Part shown: in pieces, positions 15,591-24,169 of the stretch | Layout of the letters: each line of letters starts with the position of its first letter | Position numbering within the stretch: position 1 is the first letter of the stretch | Program-made: the position numbers and the translations under genes | The notes under the pieces: generated by a model | The model's input: only the letters and a program-made list of their open reading frames with translations | Database searches by the model: none | Told to the model about the DNA's origin: nothing | NCBI GenBank assembly: GCA_947259575.1 | Contig: CAMYMU010000062.1 | Location: 1 to 35,679, forward strand | Length of the DNA: 35,679 nucleotides | Source of the DNA: an uncultured Ectothiorhodospiraceae bacterium | GTDB taxonomy: Bacteria > Pseudomonadota > Gammaproteobacteria > UBA6429 > Thiohalophilaceae | Reading direction: 5' to 3'

Positions 15591-16280
15591 TCAGCGCTTA
15601 AGTAGTGCGTCTTGTGCCTCACGTGTGAGCGCTTTTAGTGCATTCTCCATTTGCAATCGCAATGGTTCGAGATCTTCGGCTAACAAGCCTTTGGGGATAG
15701 TGACAGGTTCACCAATCGCAATCGCGATACGCGAGAACGGTTTGGGAATCATAAATTTATCCCAACTCTTGAGAGTCCAGGCTCGCTCAGCGGCATAGGC
15801 GAGAGGTAGCAGGGGTGCTTGCGTAAATTGTGAGAGCAAAATGTCACCAATCTTGAATACATGAATGGGTCCCTGAGGTCCATCTGAGGTGGTGACAGGG
15901 GAAACACCTTGTTTGACGACCAGGTTGTACATGTCTCGCATCGCCTGTGCGCCAGTGCGTGTTGTTGAACCACGAATAACTTCGCCACCCCATGAACGTG
16001 CCAGGTTGGCGGGAATTTCACCATCCACCGATGGGCTGATCAAAAATCCAATTTTCAATCCACGCTTAATCAAACGCCTCATGTACCAGGTACAAAAGAG
16101 ATGGTGTTGATGCCAGTAGCAGGGGATAAATGCTTTACCACTATCGCTGACCGCGGTGATAGATTGTTCACCGCTGATACTTACCACGCGGCAAGTACGC
16201 CAGATGACAAAAAGTATCAGCTTAATCAACGGGGTTAGCAACAAATGGGTAATTTGCCGCTTGAGGTTCATAGTCCGCAT
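15591..16280 (-). CDS. DUF374 / lysophospholipid acyltransferase-like protein
   Basis: A 229-residue protein with an N-terminal hydrophobic segment (about residues 10-28) that could anchor it in the inner membrane. FIPCYWHQHHLFCTWYMRR, FLISPSVDGEIPANLARSWG, VIRGSTTRTGAQAMRDMYN and VTTSDGPQGP are the conserved blocks of the DUF374 family. This family is related to lipid A and glycerolipid acyltransferases and is usually linked to lipid A or outer-membrane lipid assembly. It is divergent from the P450-fatty acyl ligase pair. Met4 is an alternative start. The acyl acceptor cannot be told from sequence. Confidence 0.8.
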   Translation of the reverse strand: MRTMNLKRQITHLLLTPLIKLILFVIWRTCRVVSISGEQSITAVSDSGKAFIPCYWHQHHLFCTWYMRRLIKRGLKIGFLISPSVDGEIPANLARSWGGEVIRGSTTRTGAQAMRDMYNLVVKQGVSPVTTSDGPQGPIHVFKIGDILLSQFTQAPLLPLAYAAERAWTLKSWDKFMIPKPFSRIAIAIGEPVTIPKGLLAEDLEPLRLQMENALKALTREAQDALLKR

Positions 16281-16367
16281 ATCTGAGTAACCGACTTGCC
16301 TAACATTTATAGGCGGATGACTTTATCATGTTCGCCCGGCTGTAGTACAATTCGGCTTTAGAGACGA

Positions 16368-16386
16368 CCATATATATAGTATATGG
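16368..16386. promoter_or_regulatory. Palindrome in the P450 upstream region
   Basis: CCATATA (16368-16374) and TATATGG (16380-16386) form a 7-bp inverted repeat around a 5-nt centre that contains a TATAGT, a possible -10 box for the P450 gene. It could be an operator. AT-rich palindromes arise easily by chance. Confidence 0.3.
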
Positions 16387-16458
16387 AGTAATCTCTGCGA
16401 ACTAACTGGCGAGCCTTTCTGCTATCAAATCTACAAGCAATCAAACAGGATTTTCTCG

Positions 16459-17775
16459 GTGACCTCATCCCATATCCAGGATCCTTGCCTCCCTGAAGGG
16501 CCCGACCTGGCCTATGACATGAACACCACCGCTGAGTGTTTTGAGCAGCTGGCGGAATGGGTAAAAATCTACCCGGATATTTTCGCGCTCAAGCCTGACA
16601 AACGCAAAGATATGACCTTGTTTGTCAATCACCCGGATTACATTAAACATATCCTGGTTTGCGATAATGATCGTTATCAGAAGGGTGTTGGTTTTGAACG
16701 GGTCAAGATGTTATTGGGTAATGGCATTATCGTTAGTGATGGGCCTTTCTGGCGTAAACAGCGCCGCATGATCCAGCCTGCTTTCGGGAAAGATGTGATT
16801 GCGAAGCTTGTCGATCAGGTTAAACATGCCAACCTGCAGTTGTTTGAGAAGTGGCACGAGCTGGCTAAACAAGAGGCGATCATCAACATCACTGATGTGA
16901 CAAATGAACTGGCATTGGAGATAATTTTACTCGCGCTATTTAGTGATGATCTCGACTCCGTCTTCGCCCGAGCAGGTGGTAATCCATTCTCCATTTTGAC
17001 GGATAATAGTGCGCGTGATTTACAGCTGGCAGTCAAATTTCGTGGGCTAACCAAACTGGTCGGTGAGGTCATTGAGCAACGCCGCCAGGAATGTGCAGAA
17101 CGTACAGATTTCTTGTCGGTGTTTATGGATGCGCGTGATAAAGATACCGGTGAACCGATGAGTGACAAAGAGCTTATCGATGAAGTTATGACTTTAATCG
17201 TTGCCGGTTCAGAAACAAGTGCCACAACCTTGAATTGGATGTGGTATAGCCTGTCGCAACATCCAGAAGTCGAAGCACGTTTACACCAGGAGGTTGATGA
17301 GGCCAGTTATGATCACGTCCCAGGCTTTGAGAATATTATGGAACTTGCCTATACCCGGCAGGTAACAGAAGAAGTGCTAAGATTATATCCGCCAGTTTGG
17401 TTATTTACGCGTAAGGCCATAAAAGAGGATAAGCTGGGTGACTATGATGTTTTACCCGGGACAGATATTTTTATCGCACCTTATTTTCTTCATCGTCATG
17501 CAGACTATTGGCAAGCCCCGGAAAAATTTAACCCGGAACGATTTACTCCAGAGGCGATTAAACAGCGCCACAAGTTTGCCTTTATTCCTTTTTCAGCCGG
17601 GCCGCGCCGTTGTATTGGAGATTTTTTCGGCATTGTTGAAGCGCAAATTCATTTTGGTTTAATGGCACGCCATTTTAGAATGGAGCACATTGAAGATAAC
17701 CCTATTGAACTAGCGCCTGAAGTTAACTTAAGGACACGGCACCCCATTAATATGCGGATACTTCCGCGGACTTGA
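16459..17775 (+). CDS. Cytochrome P450
   Basis: A 438-residue soluble P450 mono-oxygenase. IVAGSETSATTLNW is the oxygen-binding I helix, EEVLRLYPPVW carries the ExxR motif, and FIPFSAGPRRCIGDF is the heme loop with the cysteine ligand C385. No membrane anchor is seen. The start is a GTG with AGGA 8 nt upstream. The stop lies 6 nt before a fatty acyl-AMP ligase with a built-in carrier domain, which suggests that the P450 oxidises a fatty acyl chain, perhaps while it is bound to that carrier. The sequence around the heme resembles bacterial CYP102/CYP4-like fatty acid hydroxylases more than CYP107-type enzymes, but the subfamily is not certain. No ferredoxin partner is encoded nearby. Confidence 0.92.
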   Translation: MTSSHIQDPCLPEGPDLAYDMNTTAECFEQLAEWVKIYPDIFALKPDKRKDMTLFVNHPDYIKHILVCDNDRYQKGVGFERVKMLLGNGIIVSDGPFWRKQRRMIQPAFGKDVIAKLVDQVKHANLQLFEKWHELAKQEAIINITDVTNELALEIILLALFSDDLDSVFARAGGNPFSILTDNSARDLQLAVKFRGLTKLVGEVIEQRRQECAERTDFLSVFMDARDKDTGEPMSDKELIDEVMTLIVAGSETSATTLNWMWYSLSQHPEVEARLHQEVDEASYDHVPGFENIMELAYTRQVTEEVLRLYPPVWLFTRKAIKEDKLGDYDVLPGTDIFIAPYFLHRHADYWQAPEKFNPERFTPEAIKQRHKFAFIPFSAGPRRCIGDFFGIVEAQIHFGLMARHFRMEHIEDNPIELAPEVNLRTRHPINMRILPRT

Positions 17776-17781
17776 GCCATC

Positions 17782-19743
17782 ATGATTAAACACACAACAC
17801 TTAATGCTGCACTGCTTGCTCAGCAAGAGAATAAATATGGCGTAACCTTCGTCGAAGGGAAACAGGACCATCGTTCACTCTCATATAAAGACCTCTATGC
17901 ACGGGCAATGATGTTGTTGTTTGATTTTCAGGAGGCGGGGATAAGCGTCGGCGATCAGTTAATTATTTTGCACAAAGATAATCAGACCTTTGTAGAAGCC
18001 TTCTGGGCATGCGTCATGGGAGGGATTGTGCCCGTACCGATTGCAGTCGGTATTAGTGATGAGCACAAAGGAAAACTATTTCGCATTTTCAACAAACTGG
18101 AACGCCCACACCTGTTTACTACAGATGAGCATTTTCAACGTCTGACCCAGTTTGCCGATACTAACAATTTACATGAGTCACTACAGGTTTTAAAAAATAA
18201 AACCCTTTTGTCTAACTTGATGGAAAGCCATGAACATCGGGGTAAAGCACACACACCCGCTGAAGATGAAACAGCATTTATTCAGTTTTCATCAGGTTCG
18301 ACCAGTGAACCAAAAGGCGTGGTGCTGACACACAAGAATATTATGACAAATCTCAACGCGATTGCGGTTGGGGCGAATTACACTAACAACGATATTAGTT
18401 TGAGCTGGATGCCATTAACTCATGATATGGGTTTGTTAGGTTTCCATTTGAATATGATCGCGGTCGGTATGTCACAATGTTTAATGCCAACCGATCTATT
18501 CAGTCGCAGGCCCTTATTGTGGATGGAAAAAGTAAGCGAACTCAAAGCGACAGTAACATGTTCCCCCAATTTCGGTTATAAACATTTCCTGAAGGCCTTT
18601 CAAAATAAAACGATCGAGTCACTCGACTTATCTCATGTACGTGTAATCTATAATGGTGCTGAGCCGATTTCGGTTGATTTATGTGAACAATTTCTTGAAG
18701 CACTGAAACCTTTTGGATTACCACGAGAGAGCATGTTTACGGTCTATGGTTTGGCAGAGGCTACGCTTGCCGTTGCATTTCCGACACAGGGTGAAGTCTA
18801 CCGTGCTATCTATCTGGATCGCCATGCCTTATTGATGGGCGATGAAGTGCATGTTGTGAAGCAGGATCATTCTGATGCAGTTGGTTTTGCCATAGAAGGT
18901 CCGGCTGTACTAGACATGCATATAAAGATCACTGATGAAAGTAATGCTAGCTTGCCTGCAAACTGTATTGGTCTTGTGCAGATGAGAGGACCCAGTGTTA
19001 CCTCATGTTATTACCTGGATGCAGAGGCGAACCGCAATGCACTCACTGGCGATGGCTGGCTTAATACGGGAGACCTTGGATTTCTAACCGAACATGATGA
19101 ACTCGTGATCACTGGGCGTGAGAAAGATATCATTTTCTCAAACGGTCTAAATTATTATCCACATGATATTGAAGCGGTGGCCTTACAGCTACAGGAGCTG
19201 GAGCTAGGTAAGGTGGTTGCTTATGGTGTCCGCAAACCGGGTCAAGATACCGATCAACTCATCGTGTTTATTTTGTTTCGTGCTGACCCTAAAGATTTCG
19301 TCGGCATTGTCCGCGACGTTACCCGTCATATTAACGAACAGACTGGGCTGGAAGTCGAGCAGGTCATACCTGTAAAGCGGATTCCCAAAACCACCAGCGG
19401 GAAATTACAACGCCGCCTGCTGGGCGACGCCTATTTGAATGGGGAATATGATGAGGTGCTTGCGCAAATTAGTGAAAGTTTGTCGGCGGCACATAGTGAG
19501 CAGCAAGGTGATTTGAGTGAAGTGGAGTTCAAGCTGAAATCAATATTTGAAGAAATAATCAAAGAAAAAACCATCGATATCCAGGACAACTTCTTTGAAA
19601 TGGGTATCAGCTCCTTGAGCCTGACCGAGGTACACCAGGAAATCGACAGCCAATACCCTGGTATCGTCGACATTACTGATATGTTTGAATACCAGTCAAT
19701 CAAAGAACTGGCGCTGTTTATCGAAGAGAAATTATCGATTTAA
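17782..19743 (+). CDS. Fatty acyl-AMP ligase fused to an acyl carrier domain
   Basis: A 653-residue two-domain protein. Residues about 1-560 are an AMP-forming ligase: FIQFSSGSTSEPKGVVLTHK (ATP loop), SLSWMPLTHDMGLLGFHL and VYGLAEATLAVAFPTQGEVY as in fatty acyl-AMP ligases, GREKDIIFSNGLNYYPHDIE, and the C-terminal KTTSGKLQRR with the catalytic Lys. Residues about 580-650 are a carrier domain with DNFFEMGISSLSLTE, where Ser611 is the likely phosphopantetheine site; the usual preceding Asp is Ser here. It would activate a fatty acid as adenylate and load it on its own carrier. It follows the P450 by 6 nt. No ketosynthase, NRPS or reductase is adjacent, so the released product is unknown. Confidence 0.9.
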   Translation: MIKHTTLNAALLAQQENKYGVTFVEGKQDHRSLSYKDLYARAMMLLFDFQEAGISVGDQLIILHKDNQTFVEAFWACVMGGIVPVPIAVGISDEHKGKLFRIFNKLERPHLFTTDEHFQRLTQFADTNNLHESLQVLKNKTLLSNLMESHEHRGKAHTPAEDETAFIQFSSGSTSEPKGVVLTHKNIMTNLNAIAVGANYTNNDISLSWMPLTHDMGLLGFHLNMIAVGMSQCLMPTDLFSRRPLLWMEKVSELKATVTCSPNFGYKHFLKAFQNKTIESLDLSHVRVIYNGAEPISVDLCEQFLEALKPFGLPRESMFTVYGLAEATLAVAFPTQGEVYRAIYLDRHALLMGDEVHVVKQDHSDAVGFAIEGPAVLDMHIKITDESNASLPANCIGLVQMRGPSVTSCYYLDAEANRNALTGDGWLNTGDLGFLTEHDELVITGREKDIIFSNGLNYYPHDIEAVALQLQELELGKVVAYGVRKPGQDTDQLIVFILFRADPKDFVGIVRDVTRHINEQTGLEVEQVIPVKRIPKTTSGKLQRRLLGDAYLNGEYDEVLAQISESLSAAHSEQQGDLSEVEFKLKSIFEEIIKEKTIDIQDNFFEMGISSLSLTEVHQEIDSQYPGIVDITDMFEYQSIKELALFIEEKLSI

Positions 19744-19748
19744 GCTGA

Positions 19749-19865
19749 TTAAGTGACTGCTCATTTCGTGGCTCCAAATATCAGGGCTATTTCCTCGCCT
19801 CCAAGCAGAGCAAAGACCTTCTGAAATGGCTGGGCAACTGGAATGAGGCACTTGGGGTTAGCTAA
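19749..19865 (+). pseudogene. Possible 3' remnant of a coding sequence
   Basis: Between the ligase and gltX a 38-codon open stretch without a start codon ends at TAA 19863-19865. Its second half reads GYFLASKQSKDLLKWLGNWN, which has protein-like composition. It may be the tail of a decayed gene or chance. No family is recognised. Confidence 0.15.
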
Positions 19866-19975
19866 AGTTGGGGACCGAAGAGCTAAATTTACCAAGCCCC
19901 TCTTCGATCTGTATTTTTCCGTCATAATCAGTAGAATAGCGCCTTTCTTTGACGAATCAGCGGCATGCTTTATTT

Positions 19976-21391
19976 ATGACAATCCGTACGCGTTTTGCCC
20001 CAAGCCCAACGGGATACCTGCACATTGGTGGAGCCCGTACCGCTCTTTTTTCCTGGTTGTTTGCTCGTAAGCACGGTGGCCAGTTTGTTCTGCGTATTGA
20101 AGACACCGATCTGGAACGCTCAACACCCGAATCCGTCAATGCTATTCTCGAAGGAATGACATGGCTTGGACTTGAATACGATGAAGGGCCTTTTTATCAG
20201 ACACACCGATTTGATCGCTATAAAGAAGTCATTCAGCAGTTAATGGATGAGGGACATGCCTATCGCTGTGATTGTAGTAAAGAGCGCCTGGATCAAATGC
20301 GCGAGCAGCAAAAAGCGAACAAGGAAAAACCCCGTTATGATGGTTGCTGCCGAAATAAAAAAGAAGGCGAAGTCAGAGTCGATGAACCACATGTGATACG
20401 TTTTCGTAACCCCATTGACGGCCAGATTGTCATAAATGATTTGATTCGGGGTAAGGTCGTGATACAGAACACTGAACTGGATGACCTTATTATCCAGCGC
20501 ACAGACAATTCACCTACCTACAATTTAACCGTGGTAGTGGATGATCTCGATATGCAGATAACCCATGTTATTCGAGGTGATGATCATCTGAATAACACCC
20601 CGCGTCAAATCAATATTCTTAAGGCGATGGGTGCGGAGGCGCCAACCTATGCGCATGTCCCAATGATACTCGGTGAAGATGGTGCGCGCTTATCAAAGCG
20701 TCATGGCGCGACGGGTGTTATGAGCTATCGTGATATGGGTTACCTACCAGAGTCTTTGTTGAATTACCTGGTTCGACTGGGCTGGTCACATGGCGATCAG
20801 GAAATATTTTCACTCGATGAGATGATCGAGTTATTTGATATTGAAAAGGTTAATAAGGCCGCTTCGACTTTCAATTCAGATAAACTGCTTTGGTTGAACC
20901 AGCATTACATAAAGAATGATACGGCTGAGCGTGTTGCGCATTTATTGAGTGTGCACATGGGCGAGCTCGGTATCGATCCAGCAGAATGGCCAGCACTGGC
21001 AGACGTCGTTGAAGCACAACGAGAAAGGGCACAGACACTAAAGGATCTTGCTGAAATATGTGTCTTCTTTTATCAAGACTTTGAAGAATACGATGAAAAA
21101 GTGGCAAGCAAGCAACTCAAACAGCCCGCAGCAGCACCACTGAAATTAACAAAAGAAAGATTAACTAGCCTTGATGACTGGAATCAGCAAGCGATCCATG
21201 ACATTGTGCATGGAGTTGCGGAAGAGCTAGAACTTAAGATGGGCAAGGTCGGTATGCCACTGCGTATTGCGATGACAGGCGGACAGCCCTCACCATCAAT
21301 TGATACTATTATATATCTGCTAGGTAAAGAGCGCGCTATGCGACGCATTGAAAAAGCGCTTGATTTTATCGCGAGTCATGACGCAGAGTAA
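19976..21391 (+). CDS. gltX: Glutamyl-tRNA synthetase
   Basis: A 471-residue class I tRNA synthetase that charges tRNA-Glu. [20 protein letters not shown] gives the N-terminal catalytic motif, and [12 protein letters not shown] is the KMSKS-equivalent loop. Length is normal. The frame is open from 19949 (TTG), but the ATG at 19976 gives the canonical N-terminus. It is followed after 39 nt by glnS. A tRNA-Glu gene, a substrate of this enzyme, lies about 2.2 kb downstream. Confidence 0.97.
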   Translation: MTIRTRFAPSPTGYLHIGGARTALFSWLFARKHGGQFVLRIEDTDLERSTPESVNAILEGMTWLGLEYDEGPFYQTHRFDRYKEVIQQLMDEGHAYRCDCSKERLDQMREQQKANKEKPRYDGCCRNKKEGEVRVDEPHVIRFRNPIDGQIVINDLIRGKVVIQNTELDDLIIQRTDNSPTYNLTVVVDDLDMQITHVIRGDDHLNNTPRQINILKAMGAEAPTYAHVPMILGEDGARLSKRHGATGVMSYRDMGYLPESLLNYLVRLGWSHGDQEIFSLDEMIELFDIEKVNKAASTFNSDKLLWLNQHYIKNDTAERVAHLLSVHMGELGIDPAEWPALADVVEAQRERAQTLKDLAEICVFFYQDFEEYDEKVASKQLKQPAAAPLKLTKERLTSLDDWNQQAIHDIVHGVAEELELKMGKVGMPLRIAMTGGQPSPSIDTIIYLLGKERAMRRIEKALDFIASHDAE

Positions 21392-21430
21392 TATACCTGG
21401 CAAATATCACTGAAACACGGAAAATATAGC

Positions 21431-23113
21431 GTGAACCAAAAAAAAGAAAATACAACACCTAGCAATTTTATTCGACATATTATCGATAAAGATCTCGCTG
21501 CCGGAAAAAATGAGGGCAAGGTCGTCACCCGTTTTCCACCTGAGCCGAACGGTTATTTACATATTGGCCATGCCAAATCAATTTGTCTGAATTTTGGTAT
21601 TGCCGATGCCTATAAAGGCACCTGTAACTTACGCTTTGATGATACCAACCCAAGCAAGGAAGACATTGAATTTGTTGACGCAATTAAAGACGATGTGCAG
21701 TGGTTAGGTTATAACTGGAACGAGCTCCACTATGCATCTGATTATTTTCAGAAGTTATATGATTATGCGGTTGACCTGATTAAACAGGACAAGGCCTATG
21801 TCGACGATCTATCCGCGGAAGAAATTCGTGAGTATCGCGGCACCTTGAAAGAACCCGGCAAGAATAGCCCACATCACGATCGTAGCATCGAAGAAAATTT
21901 AGATTTGTTCGAACGTATGAGAAATGGTGAATTCGAAGACGGTAGTCATGTACTGCGTGCAAAAATTGATATGGCATCACCGAATATTAATTTACGTGAC
22001 CCGACGATTTATCGTATTCGTAAAGGTGTACATCACCATCAAACCGGTGATGAGTGGTCAGTGTATCCTATGTATGATTACACCCATTGTGTTTCAGATG
22101 CCCTGGAGAATATTACTCACTCCCTATGCACGCTCGAATTTGAAGACCACCGGCCCTTGTACGACTGGTTCCTGGATCAACTGGATGTCCCTTGTCACCC
22201 ACAACAAATAGAATTTTCACGTTTGAACCTCGAGTACACGGTAATGAGTAAACGTAAATTAACTGAACTGGTTAATCAAAAGCATGTTGATGGCTGGGAT
22301 GATCCACGCATGCCTTCAATTGCCGGATTACGACGTCGTGGTTTTACTCCTGCATCGATACGTGAATTCACTAATCGTATCGGGGTAACCAAAGTTGATA
22401 ACGTGATTGAAATGGGTGTGCTAGAAGATTGTATTCGTACCGACTTAAATGAAAATGCCCTGCGCCGCATGGCCGTGCTACGCCCATTAAAAGTCACGTT
22501 GACTAATTATCCAGAAGGGCAGGTAGAAGAACTGAGTGCAGCGAATCACCCGCAAAAAGAAGAGCTCGGCAGACGCACTATTCCATTTAGTCGTGAGCTT
22601 TATATTGATCAAAATGACTTTGCCGAAATCCCACCACCAAAATTCAAACGTTTAATTCTTGAAGGTGAAGTCCGCCTGCGCGGCAGTTATGTCATCAAGT
22701 GTGAAGAAATTATCAAAGACGCTAGTGGTGAGATCATAGAACTGAAGTGCAGTTACGATCCCGCGACCCTGGGCAAGAACCCCGAGGGTCGAAAAGTGAA
22801 GGGCGTAATCCACTGGGTCTCGGCTCCCCATGCAATTGAGGCCAAAGTCAGGCTCTATGACCGACTCTTCACGGAGCCTAACCCCGATTCCAGCAAAGAT
22901 GGCCAGGATTATCATGATTTCCTCAATCCTGAGTCCCTGGTTGAGCTGGAAAAATGCTATTTAGAGAAGAATCTGGCCGATGCAGAGCCGGGTGTGGCGG
23001 TGCAATTCGAGCGGGAAGGCTACTTCTGTTTGGACAAATATAGCCCGAAATCAGAGCCGATATTCAACCGAACCGTGACTTTGAGAGATACCTGGGCCAA
23101 GCTGACCAAATAA
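21431..23113 (+). CDS. glnS: Glutaminyl-tRNA synthetase
   Basis: A 560-residue class I synthetase that charges tRNA-Gln. [20 protein letters not shown] contains the HIGH motif, [20 protein letters not shown] and [20 protein letters not shown] are GlnRS blocks, and [11 protein letters not shown] is the KMSKS loop. The C-terminal beta-barrel anticodon domain is complete. The start is a GTG at 21431. Presence of GlnRS next to gltX supports a gammaproteobacterial host, since many other bacteria use the transamidation route instead. Confidence 0.97.
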   Translation: MNQKKENTTPSNFIRHIIDKDLAAGKNEGKVVTRFPPEPNGYLHIGHAKSICLNFGIADAYKGTCNLRFDDTNPSKEDIEFVDAIKDDVQWLGYNWNELHYASDYFQKLYDYAVDLIKQDKAYVDDLSAEEIREYRGTLKEPGKNSPHHDRSIEENLDLFERMRNGEFEDGSHVLRAKIDMASPNINLRDPTIYRIRKGVHHHQTGDEWSVYPMYDYTHCVSDALENITHSLCTLEFEDHRPLYDWFLDQLDVPCHPQQIEFSRLNLEYTVMSKRKLTELVNQKHVDGWDDPRMPSIAGLRRRGFTPASIREFTNRIGVTKVDNVIEMGVLEDCIRTDLNENALRRMAVLRPLKVTLTNYPEGQVEELSAANHPQKEELGRRTIPFSRELYIDQNDFAEIPPPKFKRLILEGEVRLRGSYVIKCEEIIKDASGEIIELKCSYDPATLGKNPEGRKVKGVIHWVSAPHAIEAKVRLYDRLFTEPNPDSSKDGQDYHDFLNPESLVELEKCYLEKNLADAEPGVAVQFEREGYFCLDKYSPKSEPIFNRTVTLRDTWAKLTK

Positions 23114-23167
23114 TCGCTAACTTATTGATTAATGGTAAAAAAAGTCCTGATTGCGGCATAAGAATTG

Positions 23168-23196
23168 TTGACATGAGGCCGGGACTTCAATATAGT
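23168..23196 (+). promoter_or_regulatory. Near-consensus sigma-70 promoter for tRNA-Ala
   Basis: TTGACA (23168-23173) and TATAGT (23191-23196) are separated by exactly 17 bp and followed by a GC-rich GCGCG discriminator, typical of growth-rate and ppGpp-controlled stable RNA promoters. The tRNA begins 15 nt further on. Confidence 0.88.
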
Positions 23197-23211
23197 GCGC
23201 GACTTCCATTT

Positions 23212-23287
<76 letters not shown>

Positions 23288-23364
23288 GAATTTTTATACT
23301 TGGTATCCCCAGAGGGGCTAGCCTGGTAAATGAAGGTGGCAGCCCTGGAAATGAGAGATGACAC

Positions 23365-23577
23365 ATGCATCAGGTCGGTAGAGTTACTATATATATTGGT
23401 ATCGCCCTGATAGTCATCGGTATGATTGTCGGTTTTACTGCCATGTTTATGGACAGCGACAATCTGGCAAAGATTTTTATCGGTCTCGTACCGATTGGAT
23501 TTGTTTTACTGTTAACCGGTACAGTGATGACACAATTGTCAGCACCCAACCAGAGCAACAAAGACGAATCAGAATAG
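23365..23577 (+). CDS. Small membrane protein of unknown function
   Basis: A 70-residue protein with two clear membrane helices (about residues 7-30 and 37-57) and a short hydrophilic, charged C-terminal tail (SAPNQSNKDESE). No family is recognised. It sits between tRNA-Ala and tRNA-Glu on the same strand, with no separate strong promoter seen, so it may be co-transcribed with the tRNAs. The hydrophobic pattern and clean start and stop make a real gene likely. The function is unknown. Confidence 0.6.
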   Translation: MHQVGRVTIYIGIALIVIGMIVGFTAMFMDSDNLAKIFIGLVPIGFVLLLTGTVMTQLSAPNQSNKDESE

Positions 23578-23610
23578 TTTTTTGTACTACCTAGGCAAAA
23601 ATCTTTACAC

Positions 23611-23686
23611 GTCCCCATCGTCTAGAGGCCTAGGACACCGCCCTTTCACGGCGGTAACAGGGGTTCGACTCCCCTTGGGGACGCCA
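23611..23686 (+). tRNA. tRNA-Glu (anticodon TTC)
   Basis: A 76-nt cloverleaf with encoded CCA. The acceptor stem GTCCCCA pairs with TGGGGAC, and CCGCC/GGCGG encloses the loop CTTTCAC with anticodon TTC. Its last 48 nt recur exactly at 35581-35628, marking it as an integration target. Confidence 0.97.
23639..23686 (+). repeat. Left copy of 48-bp direct repeat (attachment-site candidate)
   Basis: The 3' half of tRNA-Glu, from the anticodon stem to the CCA, is identical to 35581-35628. The identity stops at C23638 on the left and at the CCA end on the right. This is the pattern left by site-specific integration into a tRNA 3' end. Confidence 0.85.
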
Positions 23687-23692
23687 TCTATC

Positions 23693-23724
23693 AAAGGGTT
23701 GCATTCGCAACCCTTTTTTATTTT
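23693..23724 (+). terminator. Terminator after tRNA-Glu
   Basis: A 10-bp stem, AAAGGGTTGC (23693-23702) with GCAACCCTTT (23707-23716), and an ATTC loop are followed by a T-rich tract. It lies just after the tRNA. A closely similar hairpin follows the repeat copy at the other end of the island. Confidence 0.85.
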
Positions 23725-24169
23725 CACAGCATGAAAAATGTGCTTTCAGAAATTATTTCTTTCTCATTCAATTTTACCAAAATATCATGACACGAAATAT
23801 CAAACTGCTAGCGAGAAAATTATAATTGATGTTGGTTACCGGAAATACTGTTTGTAATGGCGACCTTGACGGTAACTAGGTAGTGGGATGCAATCTATGT
23901 CATAGAAAGCGACATTGCCTATGCGGCATGTTTCGTCAAACGTTGTTCAGTTATGCTCGTATAAAAATTTAAACTGCAACCAATGTCTTAAATGTAAATC
24001 ATAATTAACGATTGTGAATAAACTTTAATAGGAAAAACATAATAAATTACATTTTTCTTACAATGTAATTATTTCACAATTTTATTGGGCATAATTATCT
24101 TTAATGTCATGCATGGTGATTTACAATCGATACCATAAATTAGACGTTTGGTATTCTTTTGGGGGATGC
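23725..24169. other. AT-rich non-coding leader of the island
   Basis: About 445 bp between the tRNA terminator and the first ligase gene. No coding sequence that I can support is present apart from in-frame upstream ATGs of the ligase. The last 170 bp are very AT-rich and contain nested inverted repeats (24011-24080), so the region probably holds the promoter and operator of the seven-gene unit. No integrase remnant is seen. Confidence 0.6.
24011..24080. promoter_or_regulatory. Nested inverted repeats, possible operator
   Basis: The inner repeat is AATTACATT (24045-24053) with AATGTAATT (24062-24070), a perfect 9-bp palindrome around 8 nt. The outer, slightly imperfect arms are ATTGTGAATAA (24011-24021) and TTATTTCACAAT (24069-24080). 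They lie 90-160 nt before the ligase start, where a dimeric regulator or a DNA loop could act. The TGTGA and TCACA halves are too far apart for one CRP site. Confidence 0.4.

Noticed and set aside
24013-24079. CRP site from TGTGA and TCACA halves
   Set aside because: The halves are over 50 bp apart, whereas a CRP site needs 6 bp between them.
23725-24169. Integrase or excisionase remnant next to the tRNA
   Set aside because: No frame in this stretch shows recombinase motifs or a usable length.
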